The notes under the pieces were generated by a model. That model made no database searches and was not told the DNA's origin. It saw only the letters and a list, made by a program, of their open reading frames with translations. This document shows, in pieces, positions 55,719-64,000 of a stretch of 64,000 nucleotides of DNA. The DNA is from Faecalicatena orotica. Lineage in GTDB: Bacteria; Bacillota; Clostridia; Lachnospirales; Lachnospiraceae. A program made the translations under genes and the position numbers. The stretch's first letter is position 1. Each line of letters starts with the position of its first letter. The stretch spans positions 80,324 to 144,323 of the forward strand of contig NZ_QGDL01000011.1 of the NCBI RefSeq assembly GCF_003149245.1. Direction: 5' to 3'.

Positions 55719-56465
55719 TCATACACGCTCCAGCACTTCTGCTGCTTTTCTTATTTCTTCCTCATCGGTTTGCCAGATACTGAATTCACTGATTCCCGGC
55801 AGCCCCATCGGGACGCCCTCACGGTGGTATTCCATCGAACTGTCCAGTACCTTTTTCCCACTCATATGAAACTGGTTCAGTCCGGTAACAAGGCACAGTT
55901 CCTCCAGATTTGCCGCACTTACCCCCGCGCCTCCCAGAATATGAATCCTGCCATTAGCCACAGTTTTTAACTTTCTTAAAAGTTCTGCCCCTGCCAGACA
56001 ATTTGCTTCCTGCCCGGATGTCAGAATCGTATGTGCACCCAGTGAAATACATTCTTCCAGCGTCTGCATCGGGTCCCGGCACACATCGAAGGCACGGTGT
56101 ACTGTAATCTGCATCCCTTTTGCTTCTTCAATCAGACTTTCCATCTGCTCTATATTCAAGGAACCGTCCGGGCACAGGATTCCAATCACCACGCCGTCCG
56201 CTCCCAGAGACCGGAACTGTCTGACTTCCTCCCTGATGATCTGGAATTCGGCATCCGTATAACAGAAATCCCCGAATCTGGGACGGATCAGCACATGTAT
56301 CTTTATATCCACGGCTTCTCTCACTGCGCGAAAAAGAGCCGGCGTCGGGGTCGTCCCCCCGATGATCAGATTGCTGCACAGCTCCAGCCTCAGCGCTCCT
56401 CCATTTTGGGCCGCAACTGCGGATTCCACAGAATCCACACAGACCTCAAGCATAAAATCCTTCAT
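55719..56465 (-). CDS. cutC: CutC family protein
   Basis: The 248-residue TIM-barrel protein has the family blocks LEVCVDSVESAVAAQNGGALRLELCSNLIIGGTTPT, HVLIRPRFGDFCYTDAE, GVVIGILCPDGSLN and HRAFDVCRDPMQTLE. CutC was named for copper tolerance, but that role is disputed; it occurs often in glycan operons. The start at 56465 follows GGAGGGAAG. It lies 67 bases after pepA; a perfect 20-bp palindrome sits in that gap. Confidence 0.93.
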   Translation of the reverse strand: MKDFMLEVCVDSVESAVAAQNGGALRLELCSNLIIGGTTPTPALFRAVREAVDIKIHVLIRPRFGDFCYTDAEFQIIREEVRQFRSLGADGVVIGILCPDGSLNIEQMESLIEEAKGMQITVHRAFDVCRDPMQTLEECISLGAHTILTSGQEANCLAGAELLRKLKTVANGRIHILGGAGVSAANLEELCLVTGLNQFHMSGKKVLDSSMEYHREGVPMGLPGISEFSIWQTDEEEIRKAAEVLERV

Positions 56466-56506
56466 TCTTCCCTCCATCTATCTGTATGATTGTTCACACG
56501 CCCCTC

Positions 56507-56526
56507 TTTACAGGCATGCCTGTAAA
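56507..56526. repeat. Perfect 20-bp palindrome between the aminopeptidase gene and cutC
   Basis: TTTACAGGCATGCCTGTAAA reads the same on both strands. It begins 6 bases after the aminopeptidase stop codon and has no T-run, so it is a possible operator or mRNA-processing hairpin. Confidence 0.6.
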
Positions 56527-56532
56527 CAGTAC

Positions 56533-57957
56533 TTACTTACACATTTCATATAGCGTTGTCACTCCGGCACCTGTCGCCCCCTTACTCTGGAACTTCCAGA
56601 TGGGGGTATCCACCCATGCCGTACCTGCGATATCCATATGAAGCCAGGGTTTTCCCTTCGCAAAATGCCGGATAAACAGCCCTGCCGTGATTGTCCCGCA
56701 GTAATCCGGTCCCAGATTCTTCAGGTCTGCCGCCATACTTTTCAGCATTTCCTCATGTTCGCTGTAAAAAGGAATCCTCGCATACTGTTCCTGTGAAGCG
56801 GTACCGGCACGTTCAAACTGTGCATAAAGCTCCTCGTCATCGCTGAGGACCCCGCCCACAGAAAATCCAAACAGATTCACGACCGCACCGGTCAGCGTAG
56901 CGATATCAACCATCCGGCTGACACCTTCGCATTCCACCGCATAGGCCGCCGCATCTCCCAGAATCAGCCGGCCTTCTGCATCTGTATTGCAGATTTCCAC
57001 TTTTGTCTGGTCATACATAGTGATCACGTCCCCGGGCAGATAACTGTCTGGGGAAATCCGGTTCTCGCAGATGGGAATCACACCGGTCACATTTGCTTCA
57101 ACCCGGTTTTTTGCAAGAGCATAAATACATCCTGCAACTGCCGCTCCTCCGGCCATGTCACCGCGGATTCCGGCCATTGACCCGGATGGTTTGAGACAGT
57201 AGCCCCCTGTATCGCAGGTAACACCTTTCCCGATCATCCCAAGCACTTCGCCGTCTTTATCCTTCGCGCCCCGATATCTCAGAACGATCATACAAGGTGG
57301 GAATGCACTGCCGCCTCCGACGGTCAGAAGCCCGCCCATCCCCATGTTTTCCAGACGGTCTTTGTCAATGATTTCAGCCTCGACATCCAGACCTTCCATC
57401 TGCCTGCATATGGATTCTGCAAAGTCAGCAGGGCGAAGAAGATTTCCCGGATAATTTACCATATCGCGGGCAAACAGAATACCTTCTGCCATATGCATCC
57501 CCTGTTCCACAGCCGCTTCTGCCTGCTTCTGGGATAATCCTGCGATGCATCCCTCTTTTGCCGGAAGAAGTGTGATATCGGCCTGCTTCCTTGTATGTTT
57601 CCCAAATTGCGGCGGTTCATATCCCCCCAGATATAATCCCTGGATAAAGTATGGGAAATTATCTTCTGTCAGAAATGTCTCTATCCCCGCTGTATCTACA
57701 TAAAACTGATAGATTTTATGTTCAAGCATGCAGGATGCCGCGCATGCGGCCGCCTCCATGACTTCTCTTTTTGTCAGAGCTTTTTCGCCAAGCCCGATAC
57801 AGTACTCCTGTTTTCCCCCGGAAGACATGCGGGGGAAGGTCTGCAGATATTCCCCACGGAATATGCCCCCTTCCCCGTTATACAGCCCGAAAGCCGCTTC
57901 CTTCGAGAAGAACAGGATGCCCGTACGAATGTCTGTCCCGGCAGCTATCCTGATCAT
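56533..57957 (-). CDS. pepA: Leucyl aminopeptidase, M17 family
   Basis: The 474-residue cytosolic enzyme removes N-terminal residues from peptides using two metal ions. The C-terminal catalytic domain (from about 180) has GKGVTCDTGGYCLKPSGSMAGIRGDMAGG, with the lysine and aspartate ligands, and NTDAEGRLILGDA with the catalytic arginine. The N-terminal domain is short and divergent. It is 25 bases after the glycosidase gene, which suggests that peptides are released along with the sugars. Confidence 0.93.
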   Translation of the reverse strand: MIRIAAGTDIRTGILFFSKEAAFGLYNGEGGIFRGEYLQTFPRMSSGGKQEYCIGLGEKALTKREVMEAAACAASCMLEHKIYQFYVDTAGIETFLTEDNFPYFIQGLYLGGYEPPQFGKHTRKQADITLLPAKEGCIAGLSQKQAEAAVEQGMHMAEGILFARDMVNYPGNLLRPADFAESICRQMEGLDVEAEIIDKDRLENMGMGGLLTVGGGSAFPPCMIVLRYRGAKDKDGEVLGMIGKGVTCDTGGYCLKPSGSMAGIRGDMAGGAAVAGCIYALAKNRVEANVTGVIPICENRISPDSYLPGDVITMYDQTKVEICNTDAEGRLILGDAAAYAVECEGVSRMVDIATLTGAVVNLFGFSVGGVLSDDEELYAQFERAGTASQEQYARIPFYSEHEEMLKSMAADLKNLGPDYCGTITAGLFIRHFAKGKPWLHMDIAGTAWVDTPIWKFQSKGATGAGVTTLYEMCK

Positions 57958-57982
57958 ACTGTTCCTCCTCTGTAATTGTTAT

Positions 57983-59974
57983 TTACTGAATTGCAATCAT
58001 TTCATGCCCTTCGATCAAAGGTACTTCAAATTTGATATATGCACCTTCACGGGTGAATGCAAGATTCTCTTTCCTGATGACATTTTCCACACTGCTGACC
58101 TCTGCATCACCTACATAGATCTTAAATTCTGTATGGTAAAGCGGAATCACGTCCTCTACTGTGTAAATGTCCTCAGAACGTTTTTCTGTAATGTAGTGCA
58201 GGATATGCAGGATATCGCGTCCTTCTTTTTCCTGACGGTTTACTGCTGCCAGAATGGTGGAAGGTCCGTTATGGGATACCAGTTTATCTTCAAGCAGGAT
58301 CTCCAGCGCATCCTTCACCATTGCCTTGCACCATGCCGCCGCATTCTTCCTGTAGCATCTGAATACCGGATGGGAGAAGTACATGGCACCGTTGTACATT
58401 GTCACTTCCGGGTATCCAGCCTTCCCGGATGACGGTGCGTGCTGGTGGGAGCAGAATTTTTCCCCAGCCCTGTCAAAATAAGGCTCGATCTTGTCCATCA
58501 GTACCTCTGCCCCGTCCGTCTCCACGTCGATTCCACGCAGGTACATAACAAATTCTTCCTTCGGTAGTGCTTTGCCAATCTTCTCATTCGGCATTACAAA
58601 TTCACGGTAATACGGTGATTCCTGTTTGAACCTTACGCCGTAAATGCTGGCAGAACCATCTTTTTTCAGGCAGGACTCATAGGAGCCGAGAATCTTTCCG
58701 CCGTTTTCCAGATATGTTTTCAGCAGTCCGTCCAGTTTTTCATTCCCATAGATGCAGTCCGGCAGAATCAGTACTTTATAGGCTGAAAAATCCATGTCTG
58801 TATCAATGATGTCAAACTGGTAGCACATTTCCTGCAGCATCCGCACGGTCCCTATCAGTGACGGGGAAATACTCAGGTCATAGGAATCTTCCGGATAAAA
58901 TTCTTCCGGGTTGAGTACCGCGATCTCTGTCTTTGCCTTTGCGTCATAACAGTACGGTTCTTTTTCCTTCACACTTTTGTACACACTTCCGATCAGGTCA
59001 TAGGCACCTTTTGAGAGCTTTCCTGACGGGTGGAGCTGATCCCCGATGGAGCATCCTGCTCCCATCGCCAGCATGCTGAAACACTCCAGCTCAAGCGCGG
59101 CCTTATTTTTCAGGGAATGAAAATCCCCCCAGTAGGTATGGAATTTTCCGGTCATGCCGATCATCTCTTTTCCGAGCATACGCGCATAACGGCTGGTCGC
59201 CGGGAAATGGTCATATCCCCATCCGCCGCTCGGGAGTGATTCCAGTTCGAGATGGCTGTAGTCCTTGAAACTGTTCTTATAGGCCGGCCCTATATGTGAA
59301 CTGTTATAAAAAACGGTTGCTTCCGGGGCCATTTTGTGGATAAATGCGGTGATTTCTTCCTTAAATTCATCCAGCATGCGGCTTGCATATTTCAGCCTGA
59401 CAGCCTTATCTTCCGGGTCCATACCCAATTCTTTCATCTTTGCAACACAATTTGGACACTTGCAGTCTACGTGGAACAGAATATCAATAAAGATTCCATC
59501 CACATTTTCCGGCCCTGTCACCTCGATCATATCCTCCAGATGTTCCTTGAAAAACTGGCGGTAGCCGCTGTTTAAGCAGATCGTGTTGTAAAAATGCGGT
59601 TCCGGCACATGCTGTGTATCGATGTACTCTCCGTTTTCATCGAGGGACAGCCATTCAGGGTGCTCCCTCATGATACGGCCGTCCCACTGGGCCGTTGTAT
59701 AAATCGGCACACGGATGCCCCTTTTGTGGCAGGCTTCTATCTGTTCAAGCAGAAGATTTCTGTTTTTCAGATTCGGATGGATCAGCTCCGGGAATCTTTT
59801 TGACGGATAATAGAGCCAGCCGTGGTGACAGCGCCCAAAGCACGTAATTGAATTTACGTCTGCATTTTTAAGGGTATCTCCGAATTCTTCCATAGAGAAG
59901 TCTTCCCCGACAGACGGAATAAACTCGCTTGTATGAAAATCAAGATGTACCTGACGGTAAGATATAGATGACAT
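57983..59974 (-). CDS. Putative glycoside hydrolase (GHL6-like barrel plus beta-galactosidase trimerisation domain)
   Basis: The 663-residue protein has no signal peptide. An N-terminal TIM barrel (about 1-330) includes DFHTSEFIPSVGEDF, SITCFGRCHHGWLYYPSK, GIRVPIYTTAQWD and a likely catalytic region GIFIDILFHVDCKCPNC. The middle (about 350-450) has VLILPDCIYGNEKLDGLLKTYLENGGKILGSYE, the GH42-type trimerisation fold. A beta-sandwich ends the protein. Relatives include uncharacterised alpha-fucosidase- and beta-galactosidase-like proteins. The target sugar is unknown; cytosolic, so it acts on oligosaccharides imported by the ABC system encoded upstream. Confidence 0.75.
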   Translation of the reverse strand: MSSISYRQVHLDFHTSEFIPSVGEDFSMEEFGDTLKNADVNSITCFGRCHHGWLYYPSKRFPELIHPNLKNRNLLLEQIEACHKRGIRVPIYTTAQWDGRIMREHPEWLSLDENGEYIDTQHVPEPHFYNTICLNSGYRQFFKEHLEDMIEVTGPENVDGIFIDILFHVDCKCPNCVAKMKELGMDPEDKAVRLKYASRMLDEFKEEITAFIHKMAPEATVFYNSSHIGPAYKNSFKDYSHLELESLPSGGWGYDHFPATSRYARMLGKEMIGMTGKFHTYWGDFHSLKNKAALELECFSMLAMGAGCSIGDQLHPSGKLSKGAYDLIGSVYKSVKEKEPYCYDAKAKTEIAVLNPEEFYPEDSYDLSISPSLIGTVRMLQEMCYQFDIIDTDMDFSAYKVLILPDCIYGNEKLDGLLKTYLENGGKILGSYESCLKKDGSASIYGVRFKQESPYYREFVMPNEKIGKALPKEEFVMYLRGIDVETDGAEVLMDKIEPYFDRAGEKFCSHQHAPSSGKAGYPEVTMYNGAMYFSHPVFRCYRKNAAAWCKAMVKDALEILLEDKLVSHNGPSTILAAVNRQEKEGRDILHILHYITEKRSEDIYTVEDVIPLYHTEFKIYVGDAEVSSVENVIRKENLAFTREGAYIKFEVPLIEGHEMIAIQ

Positions 59975-60008
59975 ATAATTTCTCCTTTTTGTTTAAAAGC
60001 CTGCGCTC

Positions 60009-60863
60009 TTATTCTTTTACTGCTCCTGCTGCCAGACCGCCTTCTACCTTCTCCTGGAAGAGCAGGTACATAACAAGCGGTACTGCTACCGTAATTACAA
60101 TTGCCGCCATCAGAGGGCCATAGTCACTTCCGCGCTCACCGTTGAAGTTCAGAAGTCCAAGCGCAATCGGTTTTAAGTTTTTATCATTGATAAACAGAAG
60201 CGGGAACAGGATGTTGTTCCATGCACTTAAAAAGTTAAATATTGAAATCGTGGAAATAGCCGGCACACAGAGCGGCAGCATTACTTTTCTGTAAATCTGG
60301 AAATAAGTCGCCCCGTCGATCAGCGCCGCCTCCTCGAGGGAGTGGTTTACGCCCCGCATGAAGTTGCTCATGACCATAATACTGAATGGAAGGCTGAATG
60401 CAACATAAATCAGTACGAGCGCCGGTATGTTGTTTTTCAGGTTCAGGGTACCGATGATATAAGATACCGGAACCAGTACGGTATGCATAGGCACCATCAT
60501 TCCCAGCATGAAGAACAGCACGAGGAACTTATTTCCCTTAAACTGGAATCTGGACAGTACATATGCAGCCATTGAAGACACAAGCGCAAGAACGATGACT
60601 GTCGCACCTGCCTGAATGATACTGTTGATGAAGTATCTGCTCATGTTGGCCGCCTGCCATGCCTCTATGTAGTTGCCCCACTGGAAAACTGCGGGCAGGT
60701 CGAACGGTTTTGCAAAAATCTCTGTCTTTGTCTTTACGGATGAAAGCAGAGTAAATACCATCGGCATCGCAAATACAAATGCCATGACAAGCAGAAATGC
60801 GTATTTAGCCACAATTCCGCCGGGATTCTGTTTTACTTTCGCTTTTTTATTCATAGTACTCAC
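60009..60863 (-). CDS. Carbohydrate ABC transporter permease (MalG type)
   Basis: The 284-residue permease has six helices and the EAA loop EEAALIDGATYFQIYRKVMLPLCVPAISTI. It is the second permease of a CUT1 sugar importer. The start may be the GTG at 60863 or the ATG three codons on; the ribosome site AGGAAAGG fits both. No ATPase gene is in the operon, so a shared MsmK-type ATPase is implied. Confidence 0.93.
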   Translation of the reverse strand: MSTMNKKAKVKQNPGGIVAKYAFLLVMAFVFAMPMVFTLLSSVKTKTEIFAKPFDLPAVFQWGNYIEAWQAANMSRYFINSIIQAGATVIVLALVSSMAAYVLSRFQFKGNKFLVLFFMLGMMVPMHTVLVPVSYIIGTLNLKNNIPALVLIYVAFSLPFSIMVMSNFMRGVNHSLEEAALIDGATYFQIYRKVMLPLCVPAISTISIFNFLSAWNNILFPLLFINDKNLKPIALGLLNFNGERGSDYGPLMAAIVITVAVPLVMYLLFQEKVEGGLAAGAVKE

Positions 60864-60872
60864 CTTTCCTCC

Positions 60873-61760
60873 TTACTCGTCATTCTTCTTGCTCGTCAGC
60901 TTATTACTGAGCATTGTTCCGGCAAGACAGATTACCATGATGATGATACCGATCGCACTTCCGAGGCCATAGTGACTGTACTTGAACGCCTCGTTGTACA
61001 TCAAAGTCGTCGGCAGGTTCGTCAGACCGTTCGGTCCGCCCCCTGTCATGGCAAATACAAGGTCGAATACTTTTACGGAACCTATAATATCCATCAGGAT
61101 ACACATTGCGATAGTTGGTTTGAGCATCGGGACCGTGATCTGGAAAAAGCACTGCAGCTTGTTCGCCCCGTCAATCGCCGCAGCCTCATATACATCTTCT
61201 GAGATTGTCGTCAGCCCTGCAAGCAGGATAACCATATAGTACCCGACGCCGGCCCAGATATTTACAAATACGATCGTGTTCATCGCAGTTGCCGGATTTA
61301 CAAGCCATGCCTGTGCCACCCCGCCTAAACCGATTACCTTCAGGAAGGAATTGAACACTCCTGTCGGCATAAATACGAAATACCACATCAGGCCGACTGC
61401 TGTCAGCGGGAATACGGTCGGCACGAAGAACAGCGCCTTGAAGATACGGTATCCCTTACATTTCGTGTTAATCACGGCTGCCATCACAAGCGCGATCGGT
61501 GTATGGAACAGTACACTGAAAACAACCATCTTGAACATGTTTTTCAGCGAAAGTATGAAATCTGGGTTCTGGAATGCACCTATGTAATTTTTCACACCCA
61601 CAAACTGAAGCGCCGATCCCCCGATCCCGTTCCATTCCATAAAGGAAAAGAATACAGCGCCGATAAGCGGCACAATCTGGAACAGAATGTAAATCAATAA
61701 GGCCGGAAGCAAAAACAACGCCAGTGTCATCCTCATCTTATTATTCTTAACTTTAATCAT
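60873..61760 (-). CDS. Carbohydrate ABC transporter permease (MalF type)
   Basis: The 295-residue permease has six helices, FLLPALLIYILFQIVPLIGAVFFSFMEWNG at the start and the EAA loop YEAAAIDGANKLQCFFQITVPMLKPTI. It pairs with the MalG-type protein encoded 9 bases downstream. Confidence 0.93.
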   Translation of the reverse strand: MIKVKNNKMRMTLALFLLPALLIYILFQIVPLIGAVFFSFMEWNGIGGSALQFVGVKNYIGAFQNPDFILSLKNMFKMVVFSVLFHTPIALVMAAVINTKCKGYRIFKALFFVPTVFPLTAVGLMWYFVFMPTGVFNSFLKVIGLGGVAQAWLVNPATAMNTIVFVNIWAGVGYYMVILLAGLTTISEDVYEAAAIDGANKLQCFFQITVPMLKPTIAMCILMDIIGSVKVFDLVFAMTGGGPNGLTNLPTTLMYNEAFKYSHYGLGSAIGIIIMVICLAGTMLSNKLTSKKNDE

Positions 61761-61812
61761 CTTCTCACTCCAATCGTAAACTGCCGGAGATCACATCCCC
61801 GGCAGTATTTTT

Positions 61813-63144
61813 TTACTCTGCGTTGTCTATTTCGCTCTGAATCTCTTTTGCAGCATCTTCTGCGGAAGTTCCTGTGAACATGCTTACGATTGAGTTTCTC
61901 GTTCTGTCCTGCATAGAAGTCAATGGGTCAAAGTCGAATACGTCAACACCGATACCAGTAGATGTTCCACCGAGTTCCATGTTATCGATAAATAATGGTT
62001 CGCACTTGCTCTCGTCAAGGTCGATGTCTGTTCTCGGGATCAGGAATGCACATTCCTCTGCAAATCTCTTTGCTGCATCCTTATTTGTCAGCATTTTTAC
62101 AAGTTCTATTGTCAGATCCAGCTCTTCGCCTTCCAGCTTTCCGCTGATCATGTACGGGCTGAGTGTCTGCATATCTTCGTTCTTGAATTCCGGTTTTTCC
62201 TCGAAATATGGGAATTTAGCTACTTTGATGCTGTCTTTTACAGGTGTCTCAGCAGGATCTGTAAATGTACTGATGTTCCACGGTCCTGTGATGACCATAG
62301 CTGCTTCGCCCTGCTGGAACTGGCTCATAGCGATGTTGTCCTGGATTCCGGCTGCACTCTCGTCAAAAGCGCCTGCATCAATGAGGTCTTTTACATATTG
62401 AAGAGTCTCAACTACTTCTGGATCTGTCCACTTCATGTCACGGCTTCCTAATTTCTTAGCTGCCTCTGTTCCTGCCCATTTGTAGAAGATCTGATCATGA
62501 AGATGTCCTGCCATGTATGTTGTCTGTGCTCCCATTGCAATCGGGATTACACCTGAATCTTTTAACTTCTTAACTGCATCAAGCAGTTCTGTCCATGTTT
62601 CCGGGAAGCTGTCGATTCCTGCTTTTTTGAATAAGTCTTCATTATAGTAAACACCGATCAGGCCTGATTCCATCGGAACTGCATAGGTTCCTTCGTGTCC
62701 GGGAACCTGATAGTAGGAAAGCGCTCCTTCTGTGAATCCGCCGCCCCACTCTTTGTCTTCATCCAGATATGGCTGAACATTCAGGAGCAGTCCGTTGTCG
62801 ATGTACTCACCCAGATTCGCAACACCCTGGATACGGAAGATATTTGCCATATTTCCGGAAGCAATGTCTGTTGAAAGAATGTTGTTGAATGCTGATTCAT
62901 CACTCTGGGAATCGTCAATAATTGTTACTTCAGGATGTTTTTCCTTGAATTCGTCAAGAATATCATTATAGATACCAACCTGAGGAGATGTTCCTGCCAT
63001 TCTTGTCAGAAGGCGGATTGTGATGTTTCCGTCCTTTCCGCTCTTCTTGGAGTCTTTGTCTCCACCTGATGAGCCGCAGCCTGCCAGAAGCCCTGCACAC
63101 ATGATTCCCGCAAGACCAAGTGCAATCAATCTTTTTGCTTTCAT
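61813..63144 (-). CDS. Sugar ABC transporter substrate-binding lipoprotein
   Basis: The 443-residue protein has a lipoprotein signal (MKAKRLIALGLAGIMCAGLLAGC), a short G/S/K linker and a family 1 solute-binding fold (FKEKHPEVTIIDDSQSDESAFNNIL, GLIGVYYNEDLFKKAGIDSFPETWTELLDAVKKL, FQQGEAAMVITGPWNIS). The start at 63144 follows AAAGGAGG; earlier in-frame codons are the leader. It is the first gene of the operon and sets its substrate, probably an oligosaccharide. The divergent kinase gene upstream is the likely controller. Confidence 0.95.
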   Translation of the reverse strand: MKAKRLIALGLAGIMCAGLLAGCGSSGGDKDSKKSGKDGNITIRLLTRMAGTSPQVGIYNDILDEFKEKHPEVTIIDDSQSDESAFNNILSTDIASGNMANIFRIQGVANLGEYIDNGLLLNVQPYLDEDKEWGGGFTEGALSYYQVPGHEGTYAVPMESGLIGVYYNEDLFKKAGIDSFPETWTELLDAVKKLKDSGVIPIAMGAQTTYMAGHLHDQIFYKWAGTEAAKKLGSRDMKWTDPEVVETLQYVKDLIDAGAFDESAAGIQDNIAMSQFQQGEAAMVITGPWNISTFTDPAETPVKDSIKVAKFPYFEEKPEFKNEDMQTLSPYMISGKLEGEELDLTIELVKMLTNKDAAKRFAEECAFLIPRTDIDLDESKCEPLFIDNMELGGTSTGIGVDVFDFDPLTSMQDRTRNSIVSMFTGTSAEDAAKEIQSEIDNAE

Positions 63145-63314
63145 AAATTTTTCCTCCTTTTTGCTTTTGCGTCCCCGGTCCATCTTGTTCTTACTGTCCC
63201 GGGTGTTTCCTTTGCTAAACACAATATACTGCAATTTTTCTAGAAACCAAATGGTCATATTCTAGATTTTCTGGAGATTTCCCACATGACTTGAACCGCC
63301 TTGCCCCGCCCGCA

Positions 63315-63343
63315 TAGACTTTTTTTCATGATTCATATAGAAT
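63315..63343 (+). promoter_or_regulatory. Promoter of the sensor kinase gene
   Basis: TAGACT (63315-63320), 17 bases, TAGAAT (63338-63343); the ATG with TGGAGG lies about 20 bases on. The divergent ABC operon promoter must lie in the same 220-bp interval, probably near 63220. Confidence 0.55.
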
Positions 63344-63364
63344 AAACATATGGAGGTTACCGAC

Positions 63365-64000
63365 ATGAAAAACACAAAAACAAGCCTTTCTATCCGTTCT
63401 AAAATATTCCGGAGCATGACACTGACTGCAGCGTGTCTGATACTCCTGCTGACTTTGGCTACATCTTTTATGTACTATAATTATTTTATTAAGAGCACCA
63501 CGGATTCCTCTCTGGCGCAGCTCGATTATATTGCCGGGCAGCTCAATTATTATATGGATTCTGTATCGAATTATTCTCTGGCACTTATGACAGATGATAC
63601 CATACAAAAGGGCCTGATGAAGTTTAAAAATGACCATGAACATTTTTCTGCCATCGATAAGATGCTGATGAAGGACAGCATTAATCATACGATACAGTCC
63701 ACCCCGTTTATCCACTCTGTCACTTTTTATTCAGGAGACCGGAAACGGGTAGCTACGACAGAGTATTATCCGGGAAGGGACATGGCCGATGTCATGGCCT
63801 CCGGGAAGGGGGTCTGGTTCCTCCAGCCCAAGAATTCCAACAACAATAAAAATACTACCCTCTACACACTGTCGATGGTTCAGCCGGTGTACAGCATCGC
63901 GACGGGGGGACTGCTGGGCTATATCGAGATTTCCATACCGGAGAGCACAATCTCAGACATCTATTCCGGCAATACGGACGAGAACCGGCATATTTATATA
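63365..64000 (+). CDS. YesM/LytS-type sensor histidine kinase, N-terminal part
   Basis: The open frame (212 codons) continues off the right edge. A basic start (MKNTKTSLSIRSKIFRSM) leads into one membrane helix (about 17-40) and an extracellular sensing domain (LAQLDYIAGQLNYYMDSVSNYSLALMTDD...), with IAT-GGLLGYIEISIPESTI near the end. This matches dCache-like sensors of YesM kinases, which pair with AraC-type regulators next to CUT1 sugar operons. The kinase core itself is outside the window. GGAGG lies 8 bases before the start. Confidence 0.85.
   Translation, partial: MKNTKTSLSIRSKIFRSMTLTAACLILLLTLATSFMYYNYFIKSTTDSSLAQLDYIAGQLNYYMDSVSNYSLALMTDDTIQKGLMKFKNDHEHFSAIDKMLMKDSINHTIQSTPFIHSVTFYSGDRKRVATTEYYPGRDMADVMASGKGVWFLQPKNSNNNKNTTLYTLSMVQPVYSIATGGLLGYIEISIPESTISDIYSGNTDENRHIYI

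Overview
The window is chromosomal DNA from a low-to-moderate GC anaerobic Firmicute, most likely a gut Lachnospiraceae. The signs are the Enterococcus-type V-ATPase operon, a large Gram-positive SRP RNA, an S-box in front of metK, TRAP and ABC sugar uptake operons, MATE/MFS/AI-2E exporters, and the absence of respiratory genes. Almost all genes to 44.4 kb are on the minus strand. The plus strand carries the SRP RNA, two hypothetical genes at 44.6-46.4 kb, an accessory block at 48.8-53.0 kb and a sensor kinase running off the right edge.

Layout. 0-5.2 kb: start of an unidentified gene, then a KtrAB-type K+ uptake pair with an RNA methyltransferase, and a two-component system. 5.3-12 kb: metK under a SAM-I riboswitch, an acetyltransferase/CapA pair, murA, a shikimate kinase and a proline-rich protein. 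12.1-21.0 kb: nine-gene V-ATPase operon in the same order as E. hirae ntpFIKECGABD; the proteolipid keeps the Na+ ligands. 21.3-34.3 kb: one long catabolic operon behind a near-consensus promoter and next to a GntR/FCD gene. It encodes an aldo-keto reductase, two complete TRAP transporters with a HIT protein between them, a 2-hydroxyacid dehydrogenase, an HpcH/HpaI aldolase, a split transketolase with a frameshift in one half, an L-arabinose-isomerase homologue and a ketose 3-epimerase. No sugar kinase is present. 34.7-44.4 kb: housekeeping genes (trmL, aminotransferase with Lrp regulator, HypE-like protein, VanW protein, nth, radical SAM protein, tadA, SRP RNA).

44.6-53.1 kb is more plastic. 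It holds a low-complexity protein, an MFS/MerR/AI-2E exporter group with a MerR-type promoter, an internally deleted MATE gene, an Rpn-family nuclease behind a long inverted repeat, and a mosaic scar built from a duplicated segment plus a patch of the MFS gene. 53.2-63.1 kb is an ABC sugar operon whose distal genes encode a glycosidase-like protein, an M17 aminopeptidase, CutC and a cytosolic double transglutaminase-like protein. A divergent YesM/LytS-type kinase probably controls it.

The main candidates for new biology are the kinase-free TRAP/isomerase/epimerase/transketolase pathway, a short structured RNA behind a 56-bp repeated promoter-like element at 34.6 kb, a palindromic repeat family that flanks a radical SAM gene in inverted orientation, and the combined sugar/peptide operon.
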